From Eubacterium sp. (GTDB lineage: Bacteria > Bacillota > Clostridia > Lachnospirales > Lachnospiraceae), in contig JAFVGA010000006.1 in NCBI GenBank assembly GCA_017475235.1, positions 124,001 to 188,000 of the forward strand: a DNA stretch of 64,000 bases, given 5' to 3'. This document shows positions 16,220-25,110 of this stretch, piece after piece. Position 1 is the stretch's first letter. Each line of letters opens with the position of its first letter. A program made the position numbers and the translations under genes. The notes beneath the pieces are model-generated. The model saw only the letters and a list, made by a program, of their open reading frames with translations, ran no database searches and was not told where the DNA came from.

Positions 16220-19037
16220 TTTTCTTTACAACATCATAAAGGTTCTAAAATCTAGAATATTTATAGTCATGATTGTTATCGTGGCTCTTTTTGCTACGTT
16301 ATTATTTAGAATCTTTGATCTTCAAATAGTAAACGAGAATTACTATATGAGTACATATATTCAGAAGGCAGAGAAGACAATTTATTCTCCTGGCACAAGA
16401 GGAAATATTTATGACTGCAACGGTAAAGTATTGGCGTACGATACGCTAGCTTATGTTGCAACATTTGAAGATACAATTGAATCAGATGATAACAAGAATA
16501 AAAAACTAAACGAAATTGCTGATAAGGCGATTAAGATAATTGAGGGTTGTGGAGATAAGATTATTGTTGATTTCCCAATCGTTAAAGATGAATACGGAAA
16601 TCTAAAATATAACTTTAGTTCCGAAACACAGAAAAAGTTATTTATCAGAAACCTCTTCGGCGAAGACCCTGTAAGAGATGGCGTGGATTATTCTCAAGCC
16701 ACACCACCTGAAATGTTCTATTATTTGAAGAACGACTTGTTTGAAATCAAGAATTACGATGACTTTGACATGCTTTTGAAAGTATTGTCGATTAGATATA
16801 ACGTTTACTTAAATTCATATCAGAAATATGTAACTGTGGTTATTTCTAAGAACATTAGTAATGAAACTATGGTTGCTATCAATGAGAATAAAGCAGATAT
16901 TCCTGGTGTGGGAGTAGAAGAAAGAAACATTAGAAGATACAAGGACAGCACATACTATGCTCCAATTATCGGTTACACAGGAACAATTTCTAATGAAGAA
17001 CTAGAACAGGAAAATGAAAACGGCGGTAACTATGTAGCATCAGATATCGTTGGTAAAGCTGGTATCGAGGCCGCCGAAGAAAAAGAACTCCAAGGTAAAC
17101 GTGGAGAGCAAAAGATTTTTGTAGATAGTACAGGTAAGGTTTTAAGTACTATTTCCAAGAAAGACAGTACAGCAGGTAATGATGTTTATCTGTCAATTGA
17201 TAGTAAACTTCAAAAGTCTGCTTACAAATTGTTAGAGAAGAAGATTGCATCTATTTTGTTGTCAGAGATTGTGAACCATGATGTTAAAGAACCGGAAGAT
17301 GACGACAACGACAGTAAAATCAAACTTATTCCAGCGAAGAAAGTTATATCACAGCTAATAACAAACAATGTCGTTTCTATTCCAAACATTACTTCTAAAT
17401 CAAGTAAGAACGAAAAGTTGTTTTATAAACAGTATGAAAAATCATTAGATAGAACGCTTAAGAAACTTGAGCGTCAACTTAACAACAGTCATTCGCCTAA
17501 ATATAATGACTTAAATAAAGAGTATCAAGATTATAACGATTACATTTATGACATGCTAAAGAACAATGGCGTGTTGTTAACTTCAAGTATTGATACAGAA
17601 AATGAAGTGTATCAAAAATATATTGCTGGTAATACATCTACAAACAAATTCTTGCATGAGGCAATTAGAAACAACTGGATAAATATTGAAGCATTAAAAG
17701 TTAACCAGGAATATTTATCTACCGAAGAAACATATGACACAATCGTCGAATTTATAATTAATACATTTAGAAAAGATGCAACATTTGGAAAGAAAGTTAT
17801 CCAGTATAGAGTAGCAGATAACACTATTAATCCATGTGAAATCTTATTGTTACTATACGATCAAGATGTATTTGAGATGAACAAAACTATGTACAATAGG
17901 TTAGAATCTCACGACACATATGTTGCTTATAGATTTATAAAGAAACAAATTAAAGAATTGAAGATTACTCCAGCACAGATAGCGCTTGATCCATGTTCAG
18001 GTTCAGTAGTAGTAACTGACCCTAACAACGGGCAAGTTAAAGCTATGGTTACATATCCAAGTTATGATAACAATATGTTATCTGGTAGTGTGGATCCAAA
18101 ATACTGGGCTAAGTTAATTGATGATCAATCTGACCCATTGTATAACAGAGCAACTCAAGGTTTGACTGCTCCAGGTTCTACATTCAAGATGGTTACATCA
18201 TTTACAGCACTTGAAAACGAAAAAGTTGGTACAACTGAGATTATCAATGCTAAGGGTAAGTTTAAAAAGATTAAGCCTTCGCCAAAGTGTTGGTATTATC
18301 CACACGTTCATGGAAAGATTAATATTGTTGAAGCTATTGCTGAGTCTTGTAACTATTTCTTCTTTGAAATGGGTTATAGATTAGGTAAAGTAAGCGGCAA
18401 GTATGATAGTACTGTAGGTCTAGATAAGTTAGAGAAATACGCAACTAAACTTGGACTAAATATGAAGTCAGGAGTTGAGATTACAGAATCAAAACCTCAT
18501 TTCTCAACTGAGTCATCAGTACACTCAGCTATCGGTCAGGGTAGTCATGCTTATGCGCCAGTTCAGTTATCAAGATACATTTCAACACTTGCTAATGGTG
18601 GAACAAATTATAAGTTATCATTGATTAACAAGATTAGTTCATCTAATGGCAAGACTGTTCAAAAGAACAAAGCTGTTAGTAAGAATAAAGTTGGCGGACA
18701 GTTATCAACTTGGGATGCTGTTACTCGCGGTATGAGAAAAGTTATTACAGATGGTACAGTAACAAAATACTTTAAAGATACAAAGGTTAAGATTGCTGGT
18801 AAGTCAGGAACAGCGCAGGAGAACAAGAAGAGAAATGACCATGCGTTATTCGTCGCGTACGCTCCTTACAACAAACCAGAGATTACATGTACAGCGGTTA
18901 TTCCATATGGTAATTCATCTCACGATTCAGCTGAGTTAGCAAAGAATGTAATTCAGTATTACTATGGTGAGATTGATAATAAAGACATTAGTAAACGAGT
19001 TAAGTCAGACAGTTCAAGTGACGGAGTACAAGATTAA
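16209..19037 (+). CDS. mrdA: Penicillin-binding protein 2 (elongasome transpeptidase) with a large insertion
   Basis: A 942-residue class B PBP that crosslinks peptidoglycan during elongation, working with RodA (next gene). One N-terminal membrane helix (about 16-38) is followed by the dimerisation domain with RGNIYDCNGKVLA and VGKAGIE. The transpeptidase keeps STFK at S657-K660, SCN at 713-715 and KSGTAQ at 865-870. It is about 300 residues longer than classical PBP2: between SIDSKLQKSAY (about 333) and VVVTDPNNGQVKAM (about 597) there is a charged, helical insertion of roughly 240 residues. The start is a TTG at 16209 with AGGAGAAG in front; the next in-frame ATG (16269) would cut into the membrane helix. 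Confidence 0.93.
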   Translation: MISDFLYNIIKVLKSRIFIVMIVIVALFATLLFRIFDLQIVNENYYMSTYIQKAEKTIYSPGTRGNIYDCNGKVLAYDTLAYVATFEDTIESDDNKNKKLNEIADKAIKIIEGCGDKIIVDFPIVKDEYGNLKYNFSSETQKKLFIRNLFGEDPVRDGVDYSQATPPEMFYYLKNDLFEIKNYDDFDMLLKVLSIRYNVYLNSYQKYVTVVISKNISNETMVAINENKADIPGVGVEERNIRRYKDSTYYAPIIGYTGTISNEELEQENENGGNYVASDIVGKAGIEAAEEKELQGKRGEQKIFVDSTGKVLSTISKKDSTAGNDVYLSIDSKLQKSAYKLLEKKIASILLSEIVNHDVKEPEDDDNDSKIKLIPAKKVISQLITNNVVSIPNITSKSSKNEKLFYKQYEKSLDRTLKKLERQLNNSHSPKYNDLNKEYQDYNDYIYDMLKNNGVLLTSSIDTENEVYQKYIAGNTSTNKFLHEAIRNNWINIEALKVNQEYLSTEETYDTIVEFIINTFRKDATFGKKVIQYRVADNTINPCEILLLLYDQDVFEMNKTMYNRLESHDTYVAYRFIKKQIKELKITPAQIALDPCSGSVVVTDPNNGQVKAMVTYPSYDNNMLSGSVDPKYWAKLIDDQSDPLYNRATQGLTAPGSTFKMVTSFTALENEKVGTTEIINAKGKFKKIKPSPKCWYYPHVHGKINIVEAIAESCNYFFFEMGYRLGKVSGKYDSTVGLDKLEKYATKLGLNMKSGVEITESKPHFSTESSVHSAIGQGSHAYAPVQLSRYISTLANGGTNYKLSLINKISSSNGKTVQKNKAVSKNKVGGQLSTWDAVTRGMRKVITDGTVTKYFKDTKVKIAGKSGTAQENKKRNDHALFVAYAPYNKPEITCTAVIPYGNSSHDSAELAKNVIQYYYGEIDNKDISKRVKSDSSSDGVQD
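16654..16666. repeat. CTTCGNCGAAG palindrome, copy 3
   Basis: TCTTCGGCGAAGA inside the PBP2 gene, coding for Phe-Gly-Glu. Confidence 0.7.
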
Positions 19038-19051
19038 ACTAAGAGGAATTT

Positions 19052-20185
19052 ATGTTTAGAAAGATTAAAGAATTAGTAACTTCATATAAGCTATCAAAAC
19101 TAAACTTTAGACTTTTAGTTTATGTTACTGCGCTCACTCTTCTAGGAATTTTTGCAATCGGAAGTGCGACAGAAGGACAGGACTATCAGCTAAGACAGAT
19201 TGTCGGTGTTGTTATAGCTTTAGTTGGTTTAGTAGTATTAACTTTGATAAGTTATAAATTTATTTTCAAATTTTACTGGCCATTATATTTTGTTGCAATT
19301 GGATTGTTGCTATTAGTTTTGATACTTGGTCAGACAAAACTTGGTGCTACACGTTGGATTGATTTGGGATTTGTTCAATTCCAACCATCCGAGGTAGCAA
19401 AACTATTCTTAATAATTTTCGTTGTAATGTTTATTCAAAAGCACTACGAAACACTTGATACTCCGAAGACTTTAGGACTAGTAAATCTATTTGCTCTGAT
19501 TATCTTATTCTTGATATTTAGAGAGCCTGATTTGTCTTCAACCATAGTTCTTTTTGTTACGTTTTGTGCTATAATGTTCTTATCGAAGATGAGCGGAAAA
19601 ATCATTGCTGCTATAGTAATAATAGCGGTTCCGATTGTTCTTGTATTTGGATTCTTTGCAGTTAATCCAAAGAGTGGAATACTTCAAGAATACCAATACA
19701 ATCGTATCGTAGGATTTTTCCAGGATGATAATAAAGAAGCCAAAGAAATCAGATACCAGCAGGAGAACTCACTTCTCGCCATTGGATCTGGTGGATTAAA
19801 TGGTAAAGGTATAGACAACGAAAATGCCACTTCAGTTAAGAATGGTAAGTTCTTATCAGAGGCGCATACAGACTTTATCTTTACAATTATTGGTGAAGAA
19901 TTAGGATTCTTCGGCGCGGGCGCTGTCATATTATTATTGCTATTAGTTGTAATTGAATGCATGATTGTAGGATCGAGAGCCCCCGATATAGGAAGTCGAT
20001 TATTCTGTTATGGATTTGGTGTACTGATAGCCATCCAATCATTTATCAATATATCAGTTGCAACTATGTTACTTCCAAATACAGGTGTAACATTACCATT
20101 TGTAAGTTACGGACCAACATCACTTTTGAGTTTATTCTGTGGTGTGGGAATTGTTTTAAACATAGGATTGCAGAGACAAAAATAA
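19052..20185 (+). CDS. rodA: RodA/FtsW family peptidoglycan glycosyltransferase
   Basis: A 377-residue SEDS protein with about ten membrane helices. The motifs GATRWIDLGFVQFQPSEVAK (about 103-122) and the C-terminal FVSYGPTSLLS (about 349-359) are family hallmarks; FREPDLSS (about 156-163) matches the DxG/S-type catalytic loop region. SEDS proteins polymerise lipid II and pair with a class B PBP; here the partner is the PBP2 encoded 14 bases upstream. AGAGGAA precedes the ATG. RodA is preferred over FtsW because of its place in the mre cluster. Confidence 0.92.
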   Translation: MFRKIKELVTSYKLSKLNFRLLVYVTALTLLGIFAIGSATEGQDYQLRQIVGVVIALVGLVVLTLISYKFIFKFYWPLYFVAIGLLLLVLILGQTKLGATRWIDLGFVQFQPSEVAKLFLIIFVVMFIQKHYETLDTPKTLGLVNLFALIILFLIFREPDLSSTIVLFVTFCAIMFLSKMSGKIIAAIVIIAVPIVLVFGFFAVNPKSGILQEYQYNRIVGFFQDDNKEAKEIRYQQENSLLAIGSGGLNGKGIDNENATSVKNGKFLSEAHTDFIFTIIGEELGFFGAGAVILLLLLVVIECMIVGSRAPDIGSRLFCYGFGVLIAIQSFINISVATMLLPNTGVTLPFVSYGPTSLLSLFCGVGIVLNIGLQRQK

Positions 20186-20250
20186 ATGCTATGTGTGTTG
20201 CACATTAAGCAGCAAACTTAATATAAATAAAATACAAGGAGGATAGCGCT

Positions 20251-20664
20251 ATGGTGAAGATTATCTGTGGTGCCAAAGGCAAAGGAAAAACAAAGGAGAT
20301 GTTAACTCTAGCAGATCAGGCTGTTAAGGATGTAGAGGGTTCAATCGTTTACATCGATAAGAGTGATCAGCACATGTATGAGTTGAACAATCAGATTAGA
20401 CTTATTGATATTTCAGAATATCCAGTTGCATCAAGTGACAGTTTCCTAGGTTTTGTATCAGGATTGCTTGCAGGTAACCACGATATTGAAATGGTTTTCA
20501 TCGACAGTTTACTCAAACTATCAGCACTTACAGCTGCAGAAATTGCTACAATTGTTGATAAGCTAGATGCATTAAGCAGCAATGTAGAATTCGTAGTTAG
20601 TATTAGTGCAAACAAAGATGATTTACCAGATAGCGTACAGGACAAGATTGTATTTTCTTGTTAA
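20251..20664 (+). CDS. Small P-loop ATP-binding protein of unknown function
   Basis: A 137-residue protein with an N-terminal Walker A loop GAKGKGKT (residues 7-14), a candidate Walker B strand MVFIDSLLK (about 84-92) and no other domain. It has the size of a bare P-loop core. Similar Clostridia proteins are sometimes called twitching motility protein PilT, but nothing here supports a pilus role. AAGGAGG gives a strong ribosome site. It sits between rodA and an HlyD-like/yggS/sepF group and is closed by its own hairpin, so a link to envelope growth or division is only suggested by position. Confidence 0.7.
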   Translation: MVKIICGAKGKGKTKEMLTLADQAVKDVEGSIVYIDKSDQHMYELNNQIRLIDISEYPVASSDSFLGFVSGLLAGNHDIEMVFIDSLLKLSALTAAEIATIVDKLDALSSNVEFVVSISANKDDLPDSVQDKIVFSC

Positions 20665-20672
20665 TTCATTGT

Positions 20673-20702
20673 AAAAGGCGAGAGTTTATACTTTCGCCTT
20701 TT
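20673..20702 (+). terminator. Hairpin after the P-loop gene, possible terminator or attenuator
   Basis: A 12-bp stem AAAAGGCGAGAG/CTTTCGCCTTTT (one G-T pair) around a six-base loop. The T tract is part of the stem and the next gene starts 12 bases later, so termination may be partial. Confidence 0.55.
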
Positions 20703-20713
20703 AAGGATTAAAG

Positions 20714-22090
20714 ATGGCAAAAAGAAGAAGTAGAGAAGTACCATTCAAAAAGAGACGACTTCATTTGAATGTTGGTATTGTTGTTTTGGTTGTGGGATTT
20801 GTTTACTTAACCATCTTTGGAATCTTAGCATTAACTTCAACAAAAACTAAGTTTTATGAAGTATCGCCAGGATCAAACGCAGAGAATAACTCAAAGATAT
20901 ATTCTGGATTAGCAATCAGAAACGAAAAGATTGCAAAAGCAAATTCAACAGGATATATTGAGTTTTTTGTGCGAGATGGTTTAAGAGTGTCAAAAAGCAC
21001 AACTCTTTACAGTATTGATTCGTCTGGAAAGCTAACAGATTATCTTGCTAAGAACAATAACAAGTCAAAGTTGTCGAGTGAGAACGTATCATCACTTACT
21101 GAGTTAATCAATGATTACAGCAGTGACTATGATGATATGTCTTTTAATGATGTCTACGAATTCAAATCATCACTCAAGGGTTCAGTTATTGATTTGATTA
21201 GTACAAAGACCTTGAAGAATATTGCAAAGAAAACTGGTACAACATACTCAATTAACAAATCAAAATACTCCGGTATCGTTTCATATGAAATGGACGGGTA
21301 TGAAAATATAAAGCCAAAGAATTTAGAAGAAAAGGATTTTACTAAAGCATCTAGAAAAATCACAACACGTAAAACAGGTGACGAGATGGCCGAAGGTGAA
21401 GAAATCTATAAAGTTATAACAGATGATGAATGGAGCATCGCAATTGAGTTAGAAGATGAAGATGTTCAACGTTATAAAGACACAAAAGGTGTTCATATTA
21501 AATTCATCAATGACAACTTAGATACAACAGCAAACTTTAAAATTGTTACAGGCAAAGATAACAGAAAATATGGAATCATTACTTTGTCTAAATACATGAT
21601 TAGATTCTCAAATGATAGATTTGTGAATATTCAGATTATTAATAATGTTGAAGATGGATTAAAGATTCCAAAGAGTTCACTAGTTAAGAAGAGTGTTTAT
21701 ATTATTCCAAAAGATTACGGTACAGCAGGTGGTAACTCTGATGAAATAGCGTTCAATATTCAAAAAGCTAATGGCAAGAACAAGATAGTATATCCACCAA
21801 TTGCTTACTCGGATTCTAAGAATTATTATATTTCAACATCATCCTTTGACGCAGGCGATCAAATTGTTATGCCTAACTCGAGCGAGACATATACTGTTGG
21901 CAAGACTAAATCGTTTAATGGTGTTTACAATATCAATAATGGATATACAAAATTCGTAAGAGTTAAAATACTAAACTCTACAGATGAATATTACATTATA
22001 AAAGCTGGCGATGTGTTTAGTGTTTCAATATATGACAGAATTGTATTGAATTCAGATTCCGTAAAAGAAAATCAAATTGTATCTCAATAG
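20714..22090 (+). CDS. HlyD-like membrane-anchored adaptor protein
   Basis: A 458-residue protein with a strongly basic N terminus (KRRSREVPFKKRR), one membrane helix at about residues 21-43, and a large external part rich in beta strands. The order of a biotinyl-lipoyl-like strand group (GYIEFFVRDGLRVSK, about 79-93), a helical hairpin region (about 110-160) and a late beta-barrel resembles HlyD family periplasmic adaptors, in the divergent form found in Gram-positive bacteria next to yggS and sepF. No transporter gene is adjacent. The role may be in envelope assembly or division, inferred from position only. Confidence 0.7.
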   Translation: MAKRRSREVPFKKRRLHLNVGIVVLVVGFVYLTIFGILALTSTKTKFYEVSPGSNAENNSKIYSGLAIRNEKIAKANSTGYIEFFVRDGLRVSKSTTLYSIDSSGKLTDYLAKNNNKSKLSSENVSSLTELINDYSSDYDDMSFNDVYEFKSSLKGSVIDLISTKTLKNIAKKTGTTYSINKSKYSGIVSYEMDGYENIKPKNLEEKDFTKASRKITTRKTGDEMAEGEEIYKVITDDEWSIAIELEDEDVQRYKDTKGVHIKFINDNLDTTANFKIVTGKDNRKYGIITLSKYMIRFSNDRFVNIQIINNVEDGLKIPKSSLVKKSVYIIPKDYGTAGGNSDEIAFNIQKANGKNKIVYPPIAYSDSKNYYISTSSFDAGDQIVMPNSSETYTVGKTKSFNGVYNINNGYTKFVRVKILNSTDEYYIIKAGDVFSVSIYDRIVLNSDSVKENQIVSQ

Positions 22091-22099
22091 AGGTGAATG

Positions 22100-22792
22100 A
22101 TGATAGATCAAAATATTATAGAAATTCAAAATGAAATCAATGATGTTTGCGCTAAGGTTGGCAGAGACCCAAGCGAAGTTACTTTAATAGCTGTAAGTAA
22201 AACTAAACCTTATACTGATATAGAAGAAGCTATGAAAAGTGGTTGTCTCGACTACGGCGAAAATAAAGTTCAAGAGTTAGATCAAAAATATGATTTGCTT
22301 CCTAAAGATATCAATTGGCATATGATTGGACATCTTCAGAGAAATAAAGTTAAGTACTTGGTTGGCAAAGTTAAAATGATTCATTCGGTTGATTCTTTAC
22401 GACTTGCAAATCAAATTGAAAAAGAATTTGCAAAAAAAGATTTGATTGCTGATATTTTAATTGAAGTTAACATGGCAGGAGAAGAGAGTAAGTTTGGAAT
22501 TAAGCCTGAAGAAACAGAAGAATTAATTAGAGAAATCTCTAAATTAGAACACGTTAAAGTGTGTGGTTTGATGACTATTGCGCCATACACTTTAGAGCCA
22601 GAAGATAACAGAGTTTACTTTAAAAAACTGAAAGAATTATCAGTTGACATCGACTCTAAAAACATCGATAATGTTACTATGAGTGTGCTCTCAATGGGCA
22701 TGTCTGGTGACTATAGAGTCGCTATTGAAGAGGGTTCCACCATGATTAGAGTTGGAACAAAAATATTTGGAGAAAGAAATTATAATATATAA
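22100..22792 (+). CDS. YggS family PLP homeostasis protein
   Basis: A 230-residue PLP-binding protein of the YggS/YlmE/PROSC family, which has a TIM-barrel alanine-racemase-like fold and acts in vitamin B6 and amino acid balance rather than as a known enzyme. The lysine that binds PLP is in LIAVSKTKP (about residue 35). NWHMIGHLQRNKVK (about 74-87) and SMGMSGDYRVAIEEGSTMIR (about 198-217) are family motifs. Two ATGs are adjacent; 22100 fits the spacing from AGAGGTG better than 22097. The order yggS then sepF is conserved in Gram-positive division clusters. Confidence 0.93.
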   Translation: MIDQNIIEIQNEINDVCAKVGRDPSEVTLIAVSKTKPYTDIEEAMKSGCLDYGENKVQELDQKYDLLPKDINWHMIGHLQRNKVKYLVGKVKMIHSVDSLRLANQIEKEFAKKDLIADILIEVNMAGEESKFGIKPEETEELIREISKLEHVKVCGLMTIAPYTLEPEDNRVYFKKLKELSVDIDSKNIDNVTMSVLSMGMSGDYRVAIEEGSTMIRVGTKIFGERNYNI

Positions 22793-22807
22793 ACAGGAGA
22801 TGAAAAA

Positions 22808-23353
22808 ATGGGTGCGTTAGATAAGATTAAAGGTCTATTTACGATTAATTACGAAGAATTCGACGATGACTATTATGGTGATGGTTATTATGACGATACA
22901 GATGATGTTTTAGACGACTATAACAAGAAATCTAAAAAGACTAGTAAGTTTAAAAAGTCTAAGTATGATGAATTTGAAGATGAGGAAGTGTATACAAAAC
23001 CATCTCGTTCGTCTAGATCATCTAAAAAGGTTGTTTCAATGCATCAACCAAGATCTGCGTTCGAAGTAACAGTTATCAAACCAACTGGTTACGAATACAC
23101 AACAGAGATTATTGATAATTTATTAAGTGGCAAAGCTGTAGTTCTTAATCTAGAAGGTTTAAAAATGGATGTTGCACAGAGAATCGTAGATTCAGTTTCT
23201 GGTGGATGTTATGCAATTTCAGGAAACCTACAAAGAGTAAGTGGCTATATTTATTTAATAACACCATCTAGAATTGAAATCTCTGGAGATATTATGGATA
23301 TAGTAAATGGCATTGATATTAATGCAAACTCAAATACTGACGCAACATATTAA
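22808..23353 (+). CDS. sepF: Cell division protein SepF
   Basis: A 181-residue protein that bundles FtsZ filaments and tethers them to the membrane in Gram-positive bacteria. The N terminus (GALDKIKGLF) can form the amphipathic membrane anchor. An acidic then basic linker (DDDYYGDGYYDDTDD; KKTSKFKKSK) leads to the compact SepF domain from about residue 82, with GKAVVLNLEGLKM and RIVDSVSGGCYAISG. GGAGATG lies before the ATG. A strong terminator follows. Confidence 0.93.
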   Translation: MGALDKIKGLFTINYEEFDDDYYGDGYYDDTDDVLDDYNKKSKKTSKFKKSKYDEFEDEEVYTKPSRSSRSSKKVVSMHQPRSAFEVTVIKPTGYEYTTEIIDNLLSGKAVVLNLEGLKMDVAQRIVDSVSGGCYAISGNLQRVSGYIYLITPSRIEISGDIMDIVNGIDINANSNTDATY

Positions 23354-23363
23354 GCTGATAATT

Positions 23364-23394
23364 ACCTCCTGAGTTTTCAGGAGGTTTATTTTTT
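23364..23394 (+). terminator. Rho-independent terminator after sepF
   Basis: Perfect 9-bp stem ACCTCCTGA/TCAGGAGGT with loop GTTT, followed by a T-rich tail. It closes the HlyD-like/yggS/sepF group. Confidence 0.9.
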
Positions 23395-23405
23395 AGGAGA
23401 TAGTT

Positions 23406-24527
23406 ATGGATAACATTATTCAAATTAACAACGAAGGCGAACACGCTTACGACATTATTTTTAGTGATAGTTTTAATTTACTAAAAAGTGAATTAGAGAA
23501 ATTTAACATTGAAAAGAAACGCATTTGTATTGTTACAGATTCAAATGTTGCATCTTTATATGCAAATGAAATTAAGAGTCTAGTTGATATGATTTGCAAA
23601 CAATGTATTGTTGTGCAATTTAATGCTGGAGAATTATCTAAACGCCAAGAGACAGTAAATAAGATTTACGAGGTCTTAGTTAAAAAGAAATTTGATCGCA
23701 AAGATATTCTTATCGCATTAGGCGGCGGTGTAGTTGGTGATATCACAGGATTCGTTGCCGCAACTTATATGCGTGGAATTGATTATGTTCAAGTTCCAAC
23801 AACATTGCTTTCGCAAGTTGATTCTAGTATAGGTGGAAAGACAGGAATTGATTTTAAAGATCATAAAAATATCATTGGTGCATTTAAGATGCCAAAACTT
23901 GTTTATATAAATCTTAACACTTTAAAAACTTTACCTGAACGAGAATTTAATGCAGGCATGGGTGAAGTTATCAAGTACGGATTGATAATGGCTGAAGATT
24001 TCTACGAGTACCTAAATAAAAATATTGCTAAGATTAGATCTCGTGACTTAGAGACATTATCTAATGTTGTTTATATGTGTTGTAGATTAAAAAAGGTTAT
24101 TGTGGAAGATGATCCTTACGAGAAAAATGTTCGTAAGATTCTAAACTTTGGTCACACATTTGGACATGCAATTGAAAAGTGTAAAGGTTTCGAGTATTTA
24201 CATGGTGAATGTGTTTCGTTAGGAATTGTTGCTGCATCATATATTTCTTATAAGATTAAGCAGATTGATTCAGACACATTTAATTCAATTAAAAACACTT
24301 TGGCATCATATGGATTGCCAATAGCTGTGTCTGGTATCAAAGCAAATGATATATTAAGAGAAATCTTGAATGATAAGAAAATGCATTCAGGTTATATAAC
24401 ATTTATAGTTCTAAAGCATATTGGTAAGGTTAATTTCTACAAAGTAAACTTCCATAATATGCCAGAAGATGAGAAAGAACTATTAATAAATGCTATAGAG
24501 ACTATAACAATAGAAAATCCACAATAA
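23406..24527 (+). CDS. aroB: 3-dehydroquinate synthase
   Basis: A 373-residue NAD- and zinc-dependent enzyme that makes 3-dehydroquinate from DAHP, step two of the shikimate pathway. Visible marks: IALGGGVVGDITGFVAATYM (about 99-118, NAD binding), DSSIGGKTGID (about 139-149), EVIKYGL, and the zinc ligand histidines in NFGHTFGHAIEK and YLHGECVSLG. The length is normal. AGGAGA precedes the ATG. No other shikimate gene is in the window; the next gene, lspA, is 11 bases away. Confidence 0.95.
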   Translation: MDNIIQINNEGEHAYDIIFSDSFNLLKSELEKFNIEKKRICIVTDSNVASLYANEIKSLVDMICKQCIVVQFNAGELSKRQETVNKIYEVLVKKKFDRKDILIALGGGVVGDITGFVAATYMRGIDYVQVPTTLLSQVDSSIGGKTGIDFKDHKNIIGAFKMPKLVYINLNTLKTLPEREFNAGMGEVIKYGLIMAEDFYEYLNKNIAKIRSRDLETLSNVVYMCCRLKKVIVEDDPYEKNVRKILNFGHTFGHAIEKCKGFEYLHGECVSLGIVAASYISYKIKQIDSDTFNSIKNTLASYGLPIAVSGIKANDILREILNDKKMHSGYITFIVLKHIGKVNFYKVNFHNMPEDEKELLINAIETITIENPQ

Positions 24528-24538
24528 AGGGTGTATTA

Positions 24539-25081
24539 ATGAGTAAAAATCACTTATTTTGGCTAAAAAATGGCCTATTTTTGGCGTTTTTAGTGATATT
24601 TGATCAGATAACTAAATACATTGCAAAAGCCCATATAAAAGGGGAGAAGAGCTATACGATAATAAAGAATATTATTAGCTTTAAGTACTTAGACGGCGGC
24701 AATTCTGGTGCCGCATGGGGCATACTTTCTGGTGGAATCATTCTATTTATTATATTTACAATATTTGCAGTAGCAATCATTTCAAAATTCATATACAACA
24801 TATATAAATTGTATAAAACAAACTATTCGTTAAATCCAACAGTCAAAGCCCTTAATATTTTAATGGTAGTATTAGTGGCTGGAGCTATCGGAAATCTTAT
24901 AGATAGGATAGTTAACGGATATGTAATTGATTTTATATCATTTGATTTCATAAGATTTCCAATATTTAATGTGGCTGATTGCTATATAACAATATCATGC
25001 ATATTATTATTCATAATTTGTATATTCAAAGTGGATAACAAGACATTCAACAGTGTATTTACATTTAAAAAGGTTAAATAA
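24539..25081 (+). CDS. lspA: Lipoprotein signal peptidase (signal peptidase II)
   Basis: A 180-residue membrane aspartyl protease that cuts prolipoproteins before the lipid-modified cysteine. It has four hydrophobic helices. The family motifs are present: FDQITKYIAK (helix 1 region), GGNSGAAWG (about 53-61), GNLIDRIVNGYVIDFI (about 116-131) and FNVADCYI, in which the Asp residues of IDR and VAD are the catalytic pair. AAAGGGTG precedes the ATG. It is followed by an rluD-type gene, a pairing common in Gram-positive bacteria. Confidence 0.94.
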   Translation: MSKNHLFWLKNGLFLAFLVIFDQITKYIAKAHIKGEKSYTIIKNIISFKYLDGGNSGAAWGILSGGIILFIIFTIFAVAIISKFIYNIYKLYKTNYSLNPTVKALNILMVVLVAGAIGNLIDRIVNGYVIDFISFDFIRFPIFNVADCYITISCILLFIICIFKVDNKTFNSVFTFKKVK

Positions 25082-25110
25082 TTTGTTACAAGTTTGTATC
25101 AGAGGATATT

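Noticed and set aside
19957..20208. Open frame overlapping the end of rodA in another frame
   Set aside because: Its codons follow those of rodA shifted by one frame, and rodA is complete and conserved there.
20251..20664. Annotation as twitching motility protein PilT
   Set aside because: Only the Walker A loop is shared; the PilT secretion ATPase motifs and length are missing.
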